Positions 1 through 9,100 of a stretch of DNA of 10,362 bases are shown piece by piece. A program made the translations under genes and the position numbers. The notes under the pieces were generated by a model. The model did not search any database, was not told where the DNA came from, and saw only the letters and a program-made list of their open reading frames with translations. Source of the DNA: Methanosarcinales archaeon (GTDB lineage: Archaea; Halobacteriota; Methanosarcinia; Methanosarcinales; Methanosarcinaceae); contig JAAXQB010000203.1 of the NCBI GenBank assembly GCA_012329085.1, positions 1 to 10,362 of the forward strand, given 5' to 3'. Within the stretch, counting starts at the first letter, position 1. Each line of letters opens with the position of its first letter.

Positions 1-86
1 AGACCAATTGGTAAAAAATTTTTATGATTTTTACTTCTCGTTCTTGTAGGGAACTTTGGTTCAACTAATAATATATTTTGGTTCAA
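1..86 (-). CDS. Probable B12-binding-type radical SAM protein, N-terminal fragment
   Basis: Only the first 28 residues are in the window; the gene continues past base 1. The frame opens after a stop and reads MNQNILLVEPKFP, then a T/R-rich link and SKNHKNFLPIGL. An ILLVEP strand followed by an N/H-rich turn and LPIGL matches my recollection of the N-terminus of cobalamin-binding-domain radical SAM proteins (COG1032-like), where LPIGL leads into the first helix. The CxxxCxxC cluster motif would lie outside the window, so the family is inferred. No ATG is available in frame. TTG at 86-84 is chosen because it sits just before the conserved strand and behind a purine-rich AAAGGCGAT. It follows the 1089-aa gene on the same strand after about 63 bases with no terminator-like T-run, so co-transcription with the drm operon is possible. 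The substrate is unknown. Confidence 0.5.
   Translation of the reverse strand, partial: MNQNILLVEPKFPTRTRSKNHKNFLPIG
55..86. repeat. 10-bp direct repeat over the radical SAM start
   Basis: TTTGGTTCAA occurs at 55-64 and again at 77-86, start to start 22 bases apart, about two helical turns. On the coding (minus) strand this is TTGAACCAAA twice: the first copy contains the TTG start codon, the second encodes part of the LVEPK strand. It may be a tandem binding site over the translation start or a chance similarity in AT-rich sequence. Confidence 0.35.
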
Positions 87-89
87 AAT

Positions 90-98
90 ATCGCCTTT
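90..98 (-). promoter_or_regulatory. Weak ribosome binding site for the TTG start
   Basis: On the minus strand AAAGGCGAT precedes the TTG start. It resembles the archaeal AGGTGAT Shine-Dalgarno with one mismatch, and the AGG core is about 6-8 bases from TTG. It supports TTG as the start because no other initiator codon lies in this frame after the preceding stop. Confidence 0.35.
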
Positions 99-137
99 GT
101 CCGTTTTTATTGTTTATGATCACTATTAAATCTTTGG

Positions 138-146
138 TTTTTATAA
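138..146 (-). promoter_or_regulatory. Possible TATA box before the radical SAM gene
   Basis: TTATAAAAA on the minus strand straddles the region just after the stop codon of the 1089-aa gene. A start site about 25 bases downstream would give a leader of roughly 30 bases before the TTG. In such AT-rich DNA TATA-like strings are common, so this is a weak call. The alternative is read-through from the drm operon. Confidence 0.2.
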
Positions 147-149
147 TGT

Positions 150-3100
150 TTAACATTTTCCTATTTTAATAATTTTGCATTTTTCAATTTTTCCCTCAAT
201 ATTCATATCAATATCATTAAGAAGTTCACCATTTCCATTAGCCACTCTTTTTATTGATTTTCCAATTTGACGAAGAAAAGTACCTATCTTTTCACCTTTT
301 TCATTGATTGTTTGATGATTATCAATTATATCTTTGTGTCCTATTAAACACCCAATTGCCAATAAATTCTTTTCATCATGGAATGAATAATGTGGTTGAT
401 TATTTATTGCAGTGGTACATAGTACTTTAAATGAACTTTTTTCATAATTTAAATCCATTTCTTTTGCTAAATTGAATAATTTTATCTGAGTTAATTTTTT
501 ATTGCCTTCTCCGAATATTTCAATTAATTTTTCTGATTTAATATTTTTCCATATACTATTTAAAATAAGTGAATTTTGCCCTTCTTCCGATAGTGAATAA
601 TTATCATTTAGTAAATGTGTTAATAAATTGAATAATTTTTTTTTCTGATCCATAGAAAGCCAATAGATTTTTTTCATTTGATTTTCATCATACTCTTTTC
701 TAAAATTTATTGAATTAATTGTTTCATAAAAAATTTTTAGAGCTGTCAATGGTTCTAAAATTTTTTCTAATGAAAATTCTTCTTCCATGTGTACCGTTCT
801 TAATAAATAATTTTCAATACTTTCTCTTTCATCTGATCCAATATAAAAAACTTGATCACCTTCAGATAAATTTTCAACAGATGCAAGAATGTAATCATTT
901 CCCATATTTTTTCTAATTAATGTACCAACTGAAAATGAAATTGTATCTTTTATGCCAGTTTCAAATTCTACACAAAATTCTATTCTCTCTTTAGAGAATT
1001 GATATTTAAATGAATTCGGTTGTGATTGCTGATTGATGCTTTTTTGTATCGCATTCCAAGTATATTCAAGTGTCTTGATTTCTTCTCGCTCAGATTTATC
1101 AATATTAGAATCATTTAAAAGTTCCTGCCGGAATACTGAATCAAATTCGGCATCCATTTCAAATTTTTTCTTTTGACTATTATTTATATGTGATTTAGTT
1201 GGCATCTTGAACCTATTACTTTTATTTGTATAATCGATTGAAAATGATAAATCTTTTTTTGCAATATTTGATTCATTGTTTGAAATTAAATCATCATAAG
1301 ATTTTATTTGATATAATAATCGTTTAAAATTGTGTCCCGGGTATGCAAAAAAAACTAATTTCTTAAATGGAAGTAGCAGTGCATCATATCCCTGAGATAT
1401 TAAAATATCTTCACCAGATGTTGTAAAAAAAGGAATTGGCCCAGGAATTAATAATTCACTGTATTGGACTAATTCTTGAGGCAATTCTTGTATTTTCGAT
1501 AACTTAGTATACAAAATATTCAACTCACAATTATTTTTATCTTTATTTTTATCAGTTCTATATTCAATATCTGCTTTTATAGTTAAATCTTTATATGTTT
1601 TATCAAATGAAATTTTTGAAATTTTATTTTCTATAAAAGAACCGTTATTTTTAACTATGGCATCATAAAGAATAAGTCCATTATAATTTTTTTTAGTAGT
1701 GGAGGAATTTTTTCCATCAAATTTTAAATATTTGATTGTGTCTTTAGTTTTTATAATTAATCTCAATGACTTATCTTTTTTAAATATATGCAAATCAAAG
1801 TCTGGATTATCCTTGTAGAAGTTTCTTCTAATTATTTTAATGCATGATTCTTGTATTGTCCCATCTTTAAAAATAATACTTTCAATATTATGTTTTATAC
1901 CTATACTGATTGTATTATTTTCATTCATAATTTTAGGAAATGTTATTTTTCCAATAATATTTTGCATAGATTCTATTAAATATTTTATTAATTCTGGAAA
2001 TGAAGATGTCGTTGCAAGATATGGGTGCAAATTAACAACTATAAGATTTGTTTTTTTGGATTTAGAGATGGCACTATTAATATTACAAAACTGATTTATT
2101 CTCTCAATAATAAATATCTGAAATAGTGTTTTTTTAGATATTGTTGAAGTTGTGTAAAGACCTCTAAATTCGTATGATATATCCTTGCATTTGTCTAAAT
2201 CAGAGCATAATCCTTTAAATATACATACTGAATGACTGATCTCATTTTTATTAGTTGAAAATGAGTCTCGTATGGGAAGTGTCATCCATTCTTTATTTTT
2301 TTTACATTTTCTTTTTATTTCTGATGGTGAAAGAAAATTATCGAATATTGGAGGAAATTTTAATACATTTTTTTCAATTTTGTCAATGTTTTCATATTTA
2401 AGATACTCTTTAATATCATATACCCTATCATCAAATTGCCAATCATAAAATTCAATATTTTTTGTTGATAAATTGTTATCATTTATACTCAATGCAGGTA
2501 GAATTATTTCGAAATTGATTAATTTCTCATTTTGATAATATCGATCCCACAATTCCCCTTCTAACGATAAAGAAATAAGATTTGAGGCAGGCTTTTTAAA
2601 TTCATTTTTAGATTCTATGCAATATCTTTTTCCAAGGTGAAATAGATTTATGTTATCATTATCATTTATTTCTGTTAAAAATTTAGATAATCCATTCAAA
2701 TATGGCCATGAAAAATGTAATATAAGTTTTCCATTTGACTTTTCAAATTCATTTATCAATTTTAGTAAAATGTCAAAATTATATATTCTTTCATTAATTG
2801 ATTCATAAATAATCAATTTTGGGTTGAATTTATTAAGTTTATAGTTTTCTTTTTTAAATTTTATTGATTTTTCACCAATTATTGAAGTTATGCTATCAAT
2901 TGGCATAGAAACAATTTTAGGAATTTGTTGATATTTGCCATTTCTCAAATTTTTTATACTGTTTAAGCCGTAATCCTTTTTGAACCTTCTAGATCCGTGT
3001 TTTGGGCGTGTATCAGTATCGACATTACTCAATTCATCTGTTTCTTTGTTAATTGACCCTTTACACCATAAAGTATCATGGTAAAAATAAAAAGAAGAAG

Positions 3101-3419
3101 AAGGTACAGAATCAATTAGTTTTTTATACATCAAAGAAAAATAAACATCAGTATTTTTTTTAAAAATATTGTTGAATGATGTTTTTGGAATTCCTATAAG
3201 AACATCGCTCTTTTGTTGAATCGTGTGTATGCCAGAAATGATAGGTGAAAGATTAAAATTTCCTTGTGAAAATATGATTGTTATTTTCTTAGATAATGCA
3301 GAATCGAGAATACTAAGCGAAAATGGGGATAGTTTATTATTATTTTTTTCATCTATAATTATTTCTTGTTTGTAAGAAATATATTCAATAGAATGAAATT
3401 TGATTTTTTCTTGATTCAT
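150..3419 (-). CDS. Large DISARM-associated protein of unknown function (DrmE-position)
   Basis: This is a 1089-residue protein with no catalytic motif I recognise and no signal peptide or obvious membrane segment, so it is probably cytoplasmic. The start ATG overlaps the drmC stop as ATGA and is preceded by GGGAG 9 bases upstream. Visible landmarks are: an N-terminal strand-rich region with FSQGNFNLSP near residue 50 and LIGIPK shortly after; a basic PKHGSRRFKKDYG segment; LIIYESIN around residue 206; spaced cysteines C399, C405 and C411; a LIPGPIPFFTTSGEDI region from about 656; a long charged linker; and a C-terminal part with LSEGDQVFYIGSDERESI at about 852-867, followed by a helical tail. 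The alternating hydrophobic strands in the N-terminal third could be a helicase-like fold that has lost its nucleotide motifs, but that is speculation. In class 2 DISARM an uncharacterised drmE accompanies drmABC, and the position makes this the best DrmE candidate. It may equally be an unrelated subunit. Confidence 0.55.
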   Translation of the reverse strand: MNQEKIKFHSIEYISYKQEIIIDEKNNNKLSPFSLSILDSALSKKITIIFSQGNFNLSPIISGIHTIQQKSDVLIGIPKTSFNNIFKKNTDVYFSLMYKKLIDSVPSSSFYFYHDTLWCKGSINKETDELSNVDTDTRPKHGSRRFKKDYGLNSIKNLRNGKYQQIPKIVSMPIDSITSIIGEKSIKFKKENYKLNKFNPKLIIYESINERIYNFDILLKLINEFEKSNGKLILHFSWPYLNGLSKFLTEINDNDNINLFHLGKRYCIESKNEFKKPASNLISLSLEGELWDRYYQNEKLINFEIILPALSINDNNLSTKNIEFYDWQFDDRVYDIKEYLKYENIDKIEKNVLKFPPIFDNFLSPSEIKRKCKKNKEWMTLPIRDSFSTNKNEISHSVCIFKGLCSDLDKCKDISYEFRGLYTTSTISKKTLFQIFIIERINQFCNINSAISKSKKTNLIVVNLHPYLATTSSFPELIKYLIESMQNIIGKITFPKIMNENNTISIGIKHNIESIIFKDGTIQESCIKIIRRNFYKDNPDFDLHIFKKDKSLRLIIKTKDTIKYLKFDGKNSSTTKKNYNGLILYDAIVKNNGSFIENKISKISFDKTYKDLTIKADIEYRTDKNKDKNNCELNILYTKLSKIQELPQELVQYSELLIPGPIPFFTTSGEDILISQGYDALLLPFKKLVFFAYPGHNFKRLLYQIKSYDDLISNNESNIAKKDLSFSIDYTNKSNRFKMPTKSHINNSQKKKFEMDAEFDSVFRQELLNDSNIDKSEREEIKTLEYTWNAIQKSINQQSQPNSFKYQFSKERIEFCVEFETGIKDTISFSVGTLIRKNMGNDYILASVENLSEGDQVFYIGSDERESIENYLLRTVHMEEEFSLEKILEPLTALKIFYETINSINFRKEYDENQMKKIYWLSMDQKKKLFNLLTHLLNDNYSLSEEGQNSLILNSIWKNIKSEKLIEIFGEGNKKLTQIKLFNLAKEMDLNYEKSSFKVLCTTAINNQPHYSFHDEKNLLAIGCLIGHKDIIDNHQTINEKGEKIGTFLRQIGKSIKRVANGNGELLNDIDMNIEGKIEKCKIIKIGKC

Positions 3420-4222
3420 TTCCAGATACTCCCTTTAGAAAACATAAAATCAAACACTTCACAAATTCCAAAAACTTGTGGACCTTTTATTAGACACCCC
3501 ACTTCAAAATTTGCAATAAGGCTATTTCTACGCAATTCAGCACTTCCAACATATGCCATATCAAAATCTGCAATTAAAAGTTTTGCATGCGTGCTTGATA
3601 AAATAGCTCCATTTTCAGACGAAAAATGATAATCTACAATAGTAATGTTGTTAATTTTTCCAATATCATCTGCAACATCTACAATCCATTGAATTTCTTT
3701 TCCACGCCCATCAAACAATTCTCTTGAAAGTAACCTAATTTTTACATTTTTTTTTAATGCATCAAAAATAAGTTGCCGTAGTTCAGGAAATGCATCATCA
3801 TTTAATACATTTTTTTGCATAAATGGTGAACAAATTCGAATAACTTCTTTAGCAGAAGTTATTATTTTTTGAAAGCATTCCACACTATCAATTTGCATAT
3901 TTCTTTTTTCAATATTTTCAATGCTCAATTCTCTTAACCTTGGTTTTGAGACTACAATACAAGTATCATTACTCGCATTGGTAAATAAAAAAGATTTTGA
4001 TAACTTAACAATTGTTTTATCTAATGGTGTTTTTTCATCAATAATTTGGAGATTGCCTGTTTTCAATGCATTGTGTATTGTATTTCTTAATTCCTCTTCA
4101 TTAATTTGAATGGAGCTATCATAATTATGAAGTATATCTTCAATGCTACAAGGTCCATAATTTTTTAAATAATTCTGAATATATTTTTGAATGAATTTTT
4201 CAACATTTGGATTTACAATCAT
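3416..4222 (-). CDS. drmC: DrmC-like phospholipase-D-fold protein
   Basis: This 268-aa protein has a C-terminal PLD domain with one complete HxK(x)4D motif: H212, K214 and D219 in THAKLLIAD. It is followed by GSAEL at 226-230 and NFEVG at 238-242, the usual continuation of this fold. The strand leading into VIRICSPFMQKN begins the domain. The first roughly 90 residues (SIEDILHNYDSS and an acidic helix) look like a small helical, possibly winged-helix, DNA-binding module. PLD-fold nucleases form their active site from two HKD motifs, so a single copy implies a homodimer or an intact active site only in an oligomer. The start overlaps the drmB stop as ATGA with AAGGA 8 bases upstream, and the stop overlaps the next gene in the same way. 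In DISARM, drmC follows drmAB and has been reported as not essential for activity in at least one tested system. Context and motif agree on this call. Confidence 0.82.
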   Translation of the reverse strand: MIVNPNVEKFIQKYIQNYLKNYGPCSIEDILHNYDSSIQINEEELRNTIHNALKTGNLQIIDEKTPLDKTIVKLSKSFLFTNASNDTCIVVSKPRLRELSIENIEKRNMQIDSVECFQKIITSAKEVIRICSPFMQKNVLNDDAFPELRQLIFDALKKNVKIRLLSRELFDGRGKEIQWIVDVADDIGKINNITIVDYHFSSENGAILSSTHAKLLIADFDMAYVGSAELRRNSLIANFEVGCLIKGPQVFGICEVFDFMFSKGSIWK

Positions 4223-6120
4223 AGCAAATATCCTTTTTTAAATCTATCTGATCCTCCCACCAATGTTGATCGGTCAAGATTATTATTAAAATTACAGCAA
4301 ACAAATTCCGGAATATAACTACAAGAATTGCATGCCCCCCCTTCATCAATCATACATCCCGGATCTTGAGGGCAATCCTCTGCAAGTTCTTTAACTCTAC
4401 CAAACCAATCTTCTAAATGATAATCATATGTGAATTCTAAGCCACCTATGTTTATACTATTTGTCGAATAAATGAAAATTGATCCTGCAAGTGGGCAAAT
4501 AATTTCTGAAAGACTTTGAACATCTAAACCCGTATTTATGGTGGATTGCTGAATTAACATATGTGAATATGTATGCAATAGTGTTGTAATTGCATTTTTA
4601 CAATTTCCATCATTATGCAAAGACCTAAACTGCATATGTGAGTCTAAATCAGCAGATAGAGAGTTAGTATCAATTATTTCATTCTCGCATAACCATTTAA
4701 GAATTTTTTCATAATCAAGTTGAAATAGAATGCCTTCTGTGTTAAATTTTCGAACAAAAACAGTTGGTTTTTTATGATTTAGTTTTCCTGTTTCAATTGT
4801 TCTAAACAATCTGGGATTTTTTCGTGTAGACCCTTCTATAATTCCTAAAAGTGCTTGAATCATAGTCAAATTTGAATGATGAATTACTTTTTTCAATCCA
4901 AGCTTATTAAGATTGTTTTTATAATTATTTGATTTGCATTTTGGTTCTTCTTTTTCTTGATTTATTAAATTATTCAGATTTTCACATTGCAAATCTTCTT
5001 CACTAAATTCGATTTCATTTATTGATTTAAGTGATTTTTCAATAAAATCAATTCCATATTTCTTCTTTATATTATCTTCATTTGCACCATCATCTATACT
5101 ACTTTTAGCAGCTTTAATTATTCTGTTTATTATTATTGAAAAATCATTTTGATTTAATTGAGAATATTCTGTTATATTTAATGAAAGGTCATCACAAATA
5201 TCTTTAAATTCAGATTGTATCTTTTTCAAATTCCAAAACTCTTCTTTTTTTATCATCAAATCCTTAAATTCAGGAATGCTCAATTTAGACTCTTCTACTT
5301 CATATCCAAAAAAGTAAGTGAATGATTCTGATAACAACTTTTCTTTAGTTTTTCTATTAGATTTATCATCCCCATCTTTAGATATATCTGGAATCGAAAT
5401 AACAAATGGATGAACTATTGCACCTGCTCTTGCTGGAACACCTCTAAACTTTTTTTTATTTTGTGTTGATAAACATTCCTTTGTTTTAGGAATTATATGA
5501 TCGCACTCATAAAAGTATAATCCAACTTCATTATGACATTTTTTACATTTTACTTTGTAAGCACCTATATTATCCTTTCCTTCAGACCATTTCAGTTTTG
5601 TTAAACTATTTTTTTCACCACATTTTTTACAATCGTTTTTAATATTTGTTATATAATGCAAAGGCAAAAGTCTTCCACACACATCACAAAATGCAAGAAA
5701 TGTAAATTGTTCCCATGGATCTGTATTTTTATGCTCACATTTTCGTCCCTCTTTTAATTCAAAATAATGATTGCAACCATCTTTTATACATATTGCAGTT
5801 GGTGGATGAATTTGAAATTGTCCACAGAAACCTTCTTCATTAACATCATCTACTAATTTTATAGCTTTGATTTTGATATCTTCTGGATAAATACTATGAA
5901 AATCACCACCATCTTGCATTCTTAGAGCAATATTTTGATTTATTAATTTACTAAATTTTGCCCTATATTTTTCAGTATTAAAATCATCTTTAAAATCATT
6001 TATATTGTAGGTAATCCTGAAACTTAAAAATTTACCAAACTTTCGTGAAAAAAATTGCCCTGCATGTCCTTGAAAAAAACAACTGTTTTCTTGAATTGTA
6101 TGAATAAAATCATCTTTCAT
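4219..6120 (-). CDS. drmB: DrmB-like DUF1998 protein
   Basis: This 633-aa protein is the DUF1998 partner of the DISARM helicase. The N-terminus carries HAGQFFSRKFGKF, typical of an early substrate-facing segment. A zinc-ribbon region follows with C145/C148, C164/C167, C192/C195 and C206. A variable, charged, lysine-rich stretch covers about 255-400. The DUF1998 domain occupies roughly 505-620, with LLHTYSHML (H520) and SIFIYSTNSINIGGLEF, and ends in the cysteine set C583, C589, C597, C600 and C608/C609 before FNNNLDRSTLVGG. That set probably binds zinc. Such a cysteine cluster with LDR at the end is characteristic of DUF1998 proteins paired with SF2 helicases. The start lies 2 bases after the drmA stop (TGATTATG) and has GGAG 8 bases upstream. 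In known DISARM, DrmB binds DrmA and the pair engages DNA; this role is inferred here from family and gene order. Confidence 0.87.
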   Translation of the reverse strand: MKDDFIHTIQENSCFFQGHAGQFFSRKFGKFLSFRITYNINDFKDDFNTEKYRAKFSKLINQNIALRMQDGGDFHSIYPEDIKIKAIKLVDDVNEEGFCGQFQIHPPTAICIKDGCNHYFELKEGRKCEHKNTDPWEQFTFLAFCDVCGRLLPLHYITNIKNDCKKCGEKNSLTKLKWSEGKDNIGAYKVKCKKCHNEVGLYFYECDHIIPKTKECLSTQNKKKFRGVPARAGAIVHPFVISIPDISKDGDDKSNRKTKEKLLSESFTYFFGYEVEESKLSIPEFKDLMIKKEEFWNLKKIQSEFKDICDDLSLNITEYSQLNQNDFSIIINRIIKAAKSSIDDGANEDNIKKKYGIDFIEKSLKSINEIEFSEEDLQCENLNNLINQEKEEPKCKSNNYKNNLNKLGLKKVIHHSNLTMIQALLGIIEGSTRKNPRLFRTIETGKLNHKKPTVFVRKFNTEGILFQLDYEKILKWLCENEIIDTNSLSADLDSHMQFRSLHNDGNCKNAITTLLHTYSHMLIQQSTINTGLDVQSLSEIICPLAGSIFIYSTNSINIGGLEFTYDYHLEDWFGRVKELAEDCPQDPGCMIDEGGACNSCSYIPEFVCCNFNNNLDRSTLVGGSDRFKKGYLL

Positions 6121-6122
6121 AA

Positions 6123-9100
6123 TCAGGTCTCCATTTGTTTCAATATTCTTTCATCATTATAGTTTAAATCAAGGGCAAGCTGTTTTTGTATTCCTCTCAT
6201 ACCAGATTGTGTCTGGAAAAAAGAATTTCCTGATTTTGAAAGAATATTTGGGAAAAATTTTTTTTCACCATCTTTTCCATGTATAATTACATTAATTCTT
6301 TCTTCAACTTCATCTGTAATATTTATGTCAATACTTTTCTTACCATATATATTTTCAATAAAATTAATTAAATCTTTTTTATCTTCTTGAGTTAAATTTG
6401 CAACATCGCTTTTATATAAAAGTGGTTTTCCTTTTTTATTTGACAAATAATTTAAAATTCCAGCACAAAATAATGAATTAATTGTTTGCATCAAACCAAG
6501 CTTTGAAAAACGATTTATTGGCACAGGACGAACTTCATGGTCAAGAGAATTATGATATCTATTAAAATTGCGATAAAAACTTTCATCTCGTACACGATTT
6601 GGATAAAACCATAATAAGATTATGCCAAGATTTTTTCTACCAACTCTGGAAAGAGATTGGATATATTCTGAAGTTGAATAAGGTAAGCCTTGAAATATCA
6701 TAAAATTAAGTTCATCTAAATCAACACCATGTGATACTACGGAAGTTGCATAAATAGGATTAAATGTCAAACCCTTCTCACCTACATTTTTTGGATTGTA
6801 ATCATTAACAAAAGTTCTAACATCGTCAATAGTTTTTTTTAATTCTTCAAGTCCACTATCACCTGTCAAAACTGTTCCGTAAATATCAGATCCATTTAAA
6901 TACTTTTTTAATTTATCTCCTATAACAGCATTTTGTAAACGACCCATATCATAAGCATCTTGTTTTTTGGTATGATATGTTAAAGGAACAATATATTGAT
7001 TTAAAAGATTTTGTGCATCAGAGGGATTTTCTAAATTATATTTTTTACAAAAACTATCAGGGTTAGCGTTTAAATCTTTTTGTGAATTTATAATAAATTC
7101 AGCAAAGTGTAGTAATGATCTAAGTGATGCATAATGGTTATCTCGCAAATTTGGTTTTAAACCATATATGATGCGTTTTGGTCCCTCTTTTTTTTCAAAG
7201 AAAAAATCATTTTTACTGCCTGCACCTTCTGGACAACGACCGGGAATTACAAAATATTTTTTATTATATAATTCTTTAATTTGCTTTTTCGTTCCATTTA
7301 GAGTTGCACTCATAGATATGTGCTTCAATTTACGATTTGTTCGATCTTCTATTATTGTTTCAATCAATCCTTCAAAGTGTGCAGAAATTGTTCCAAATCT
7401 TTCTCTTAATAAATGCATTTCATCTTGAATTGAAAGTCTTGGACCTTCTGAATTTGAAAAATCCTCACCAATATTTTGACATTGAAATTCCTCTTCTTCT
7501 TTATCTTCGCATTTATCTCCAGATGGAATAAAACCATGCCCTTCTGGACACATGCTTCCTGTTCCACCAAGAAGATTACGCACCCTTCTTTGTCGTGACA
7601 AACTTGCCCATTTATCTACTGTAGATATTATAATAGTCGGTCTCCATCTAAATATTTCCCTATCACTTAAATAAATATAATATATTCCATTGCATTTATC
7701 ACATTTATGAATAATTCTTTTATGTTTTGAATCTTCTTCAAGACGCAAAGTACCTTTTAAATTTGAAGGACAAATTGGACATTTAGAAATTATTTTTGAA
7801 GATGGTGGTGGCGATATTAGCTTTTTATTTTCATATAAATTAGCTTTAACTTTTGCATACAAATCTGGAAAATCCGAATCTTTACTTCCAACATAATATC
7901 CAAGTGAGAATGGGTCGCCTGAAAATAATTCTTTGTATTTTTTTCTGACTTCTTCAGAATGCATAATTACACTTGCCGCCCTTTCAAGTTGTTGAATTGA
8001 TAGCATTCGTAAAGGAAATTTAACAATTGCACTTACACCATCCTTTCTTCCAATGCATCGCTCATAAAAAGAAGTAAATACAATAAGTGCAAAATATGCC
8101 TCAGATTTACCACCTCCTGTATCAACATGGAGTACATCTACAATATCTAAATCACATTCTTTTACTACTGATTCGATACTTGATAAAAAAAAGGCAAGCT
8201 GAAATAATCTCCAACCTGCTTGTGGTATTGAAATATCTTGAGCTAAATAGTAATTATAAAAAGATTCATTTGTTTTAAGAAAGGATTCTTTAACATTTGC
8301 ATCTGTTTTAATAAGATTTAATCCATTTTCAATGCGAACTATTAGTTTTTCAAAATGTTCTGCAAGTTGATTGCGTTCTTTCCATGTATTTTGTCGATTA
8401 CTATTTTTTTCTCTTGATTGGTATTCATTTTCTGAAACACATAGAGTTACATTTGTTTTGTAAATCCGATCATATTTTTTCATTTCATCTATAAATCCCT
8501 CAAGAGAATATATTGCATTTTTTTCAATCATCAAATTTGCAAAGGTTAAATCTAAACCTAAAATGCTTTCCATAGGTCGAATGTTTTCTTGTTCAAATCG
8601 TGCAAAATGTTCAGTAGTAAACTGTTTTCGTTTATCATCTAACCATATTGCTTGGCAATTTTTAGTACGAAAATCATAGAAATATTTCTGCTTATATCCT
8701 TCATAATTATATTCATCAATAAATTCCTTTATAATCAAATTTCCAATATCTATTTCTATATTACAATTAAAAAGCGTTCGTTCAAAATCTATATCTGTTT
8801 GTTCTGGTTCTTGACTAGTATTTTCATAATTGAATGAAATTAACACATTATCTTCATCAAATTCAGTCAATTTTACTGAAATTTTCACATTCCATATACC
8901 ATCTATAATTTTTTTATTTATTGCAACATCATTATTTGCTTTTTCATATGTCTTAGAAAAATCCAAATTAAATTCTGAATCTTGGCATAGATTCAATTTA
9001 AATTTTTCACTGAATGATAATCTTTTCCATTTATTCTTTTTTGGATTTTTATCTTTATTTTCATCAGTTAAATTTTCTGAATTTACATCATTTTTTATCT

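Noticed and set aside
61..156. Short minus-strand frame of about 31 codons beginning with ATG at 156, overlapping the end of the 1089-aa gene
   Set aside because: It has no ribosome binding site, no recognisable sequence, and it overlaps the better-supported TTG start of the radical SAM frame.
150..3419. The 1089-aa protein as a DNA methyltransferase
   Set aside because: No SAM-binding FxGxG nor catalytic NPPY/DPPY or PC motif could be found in its sequence.
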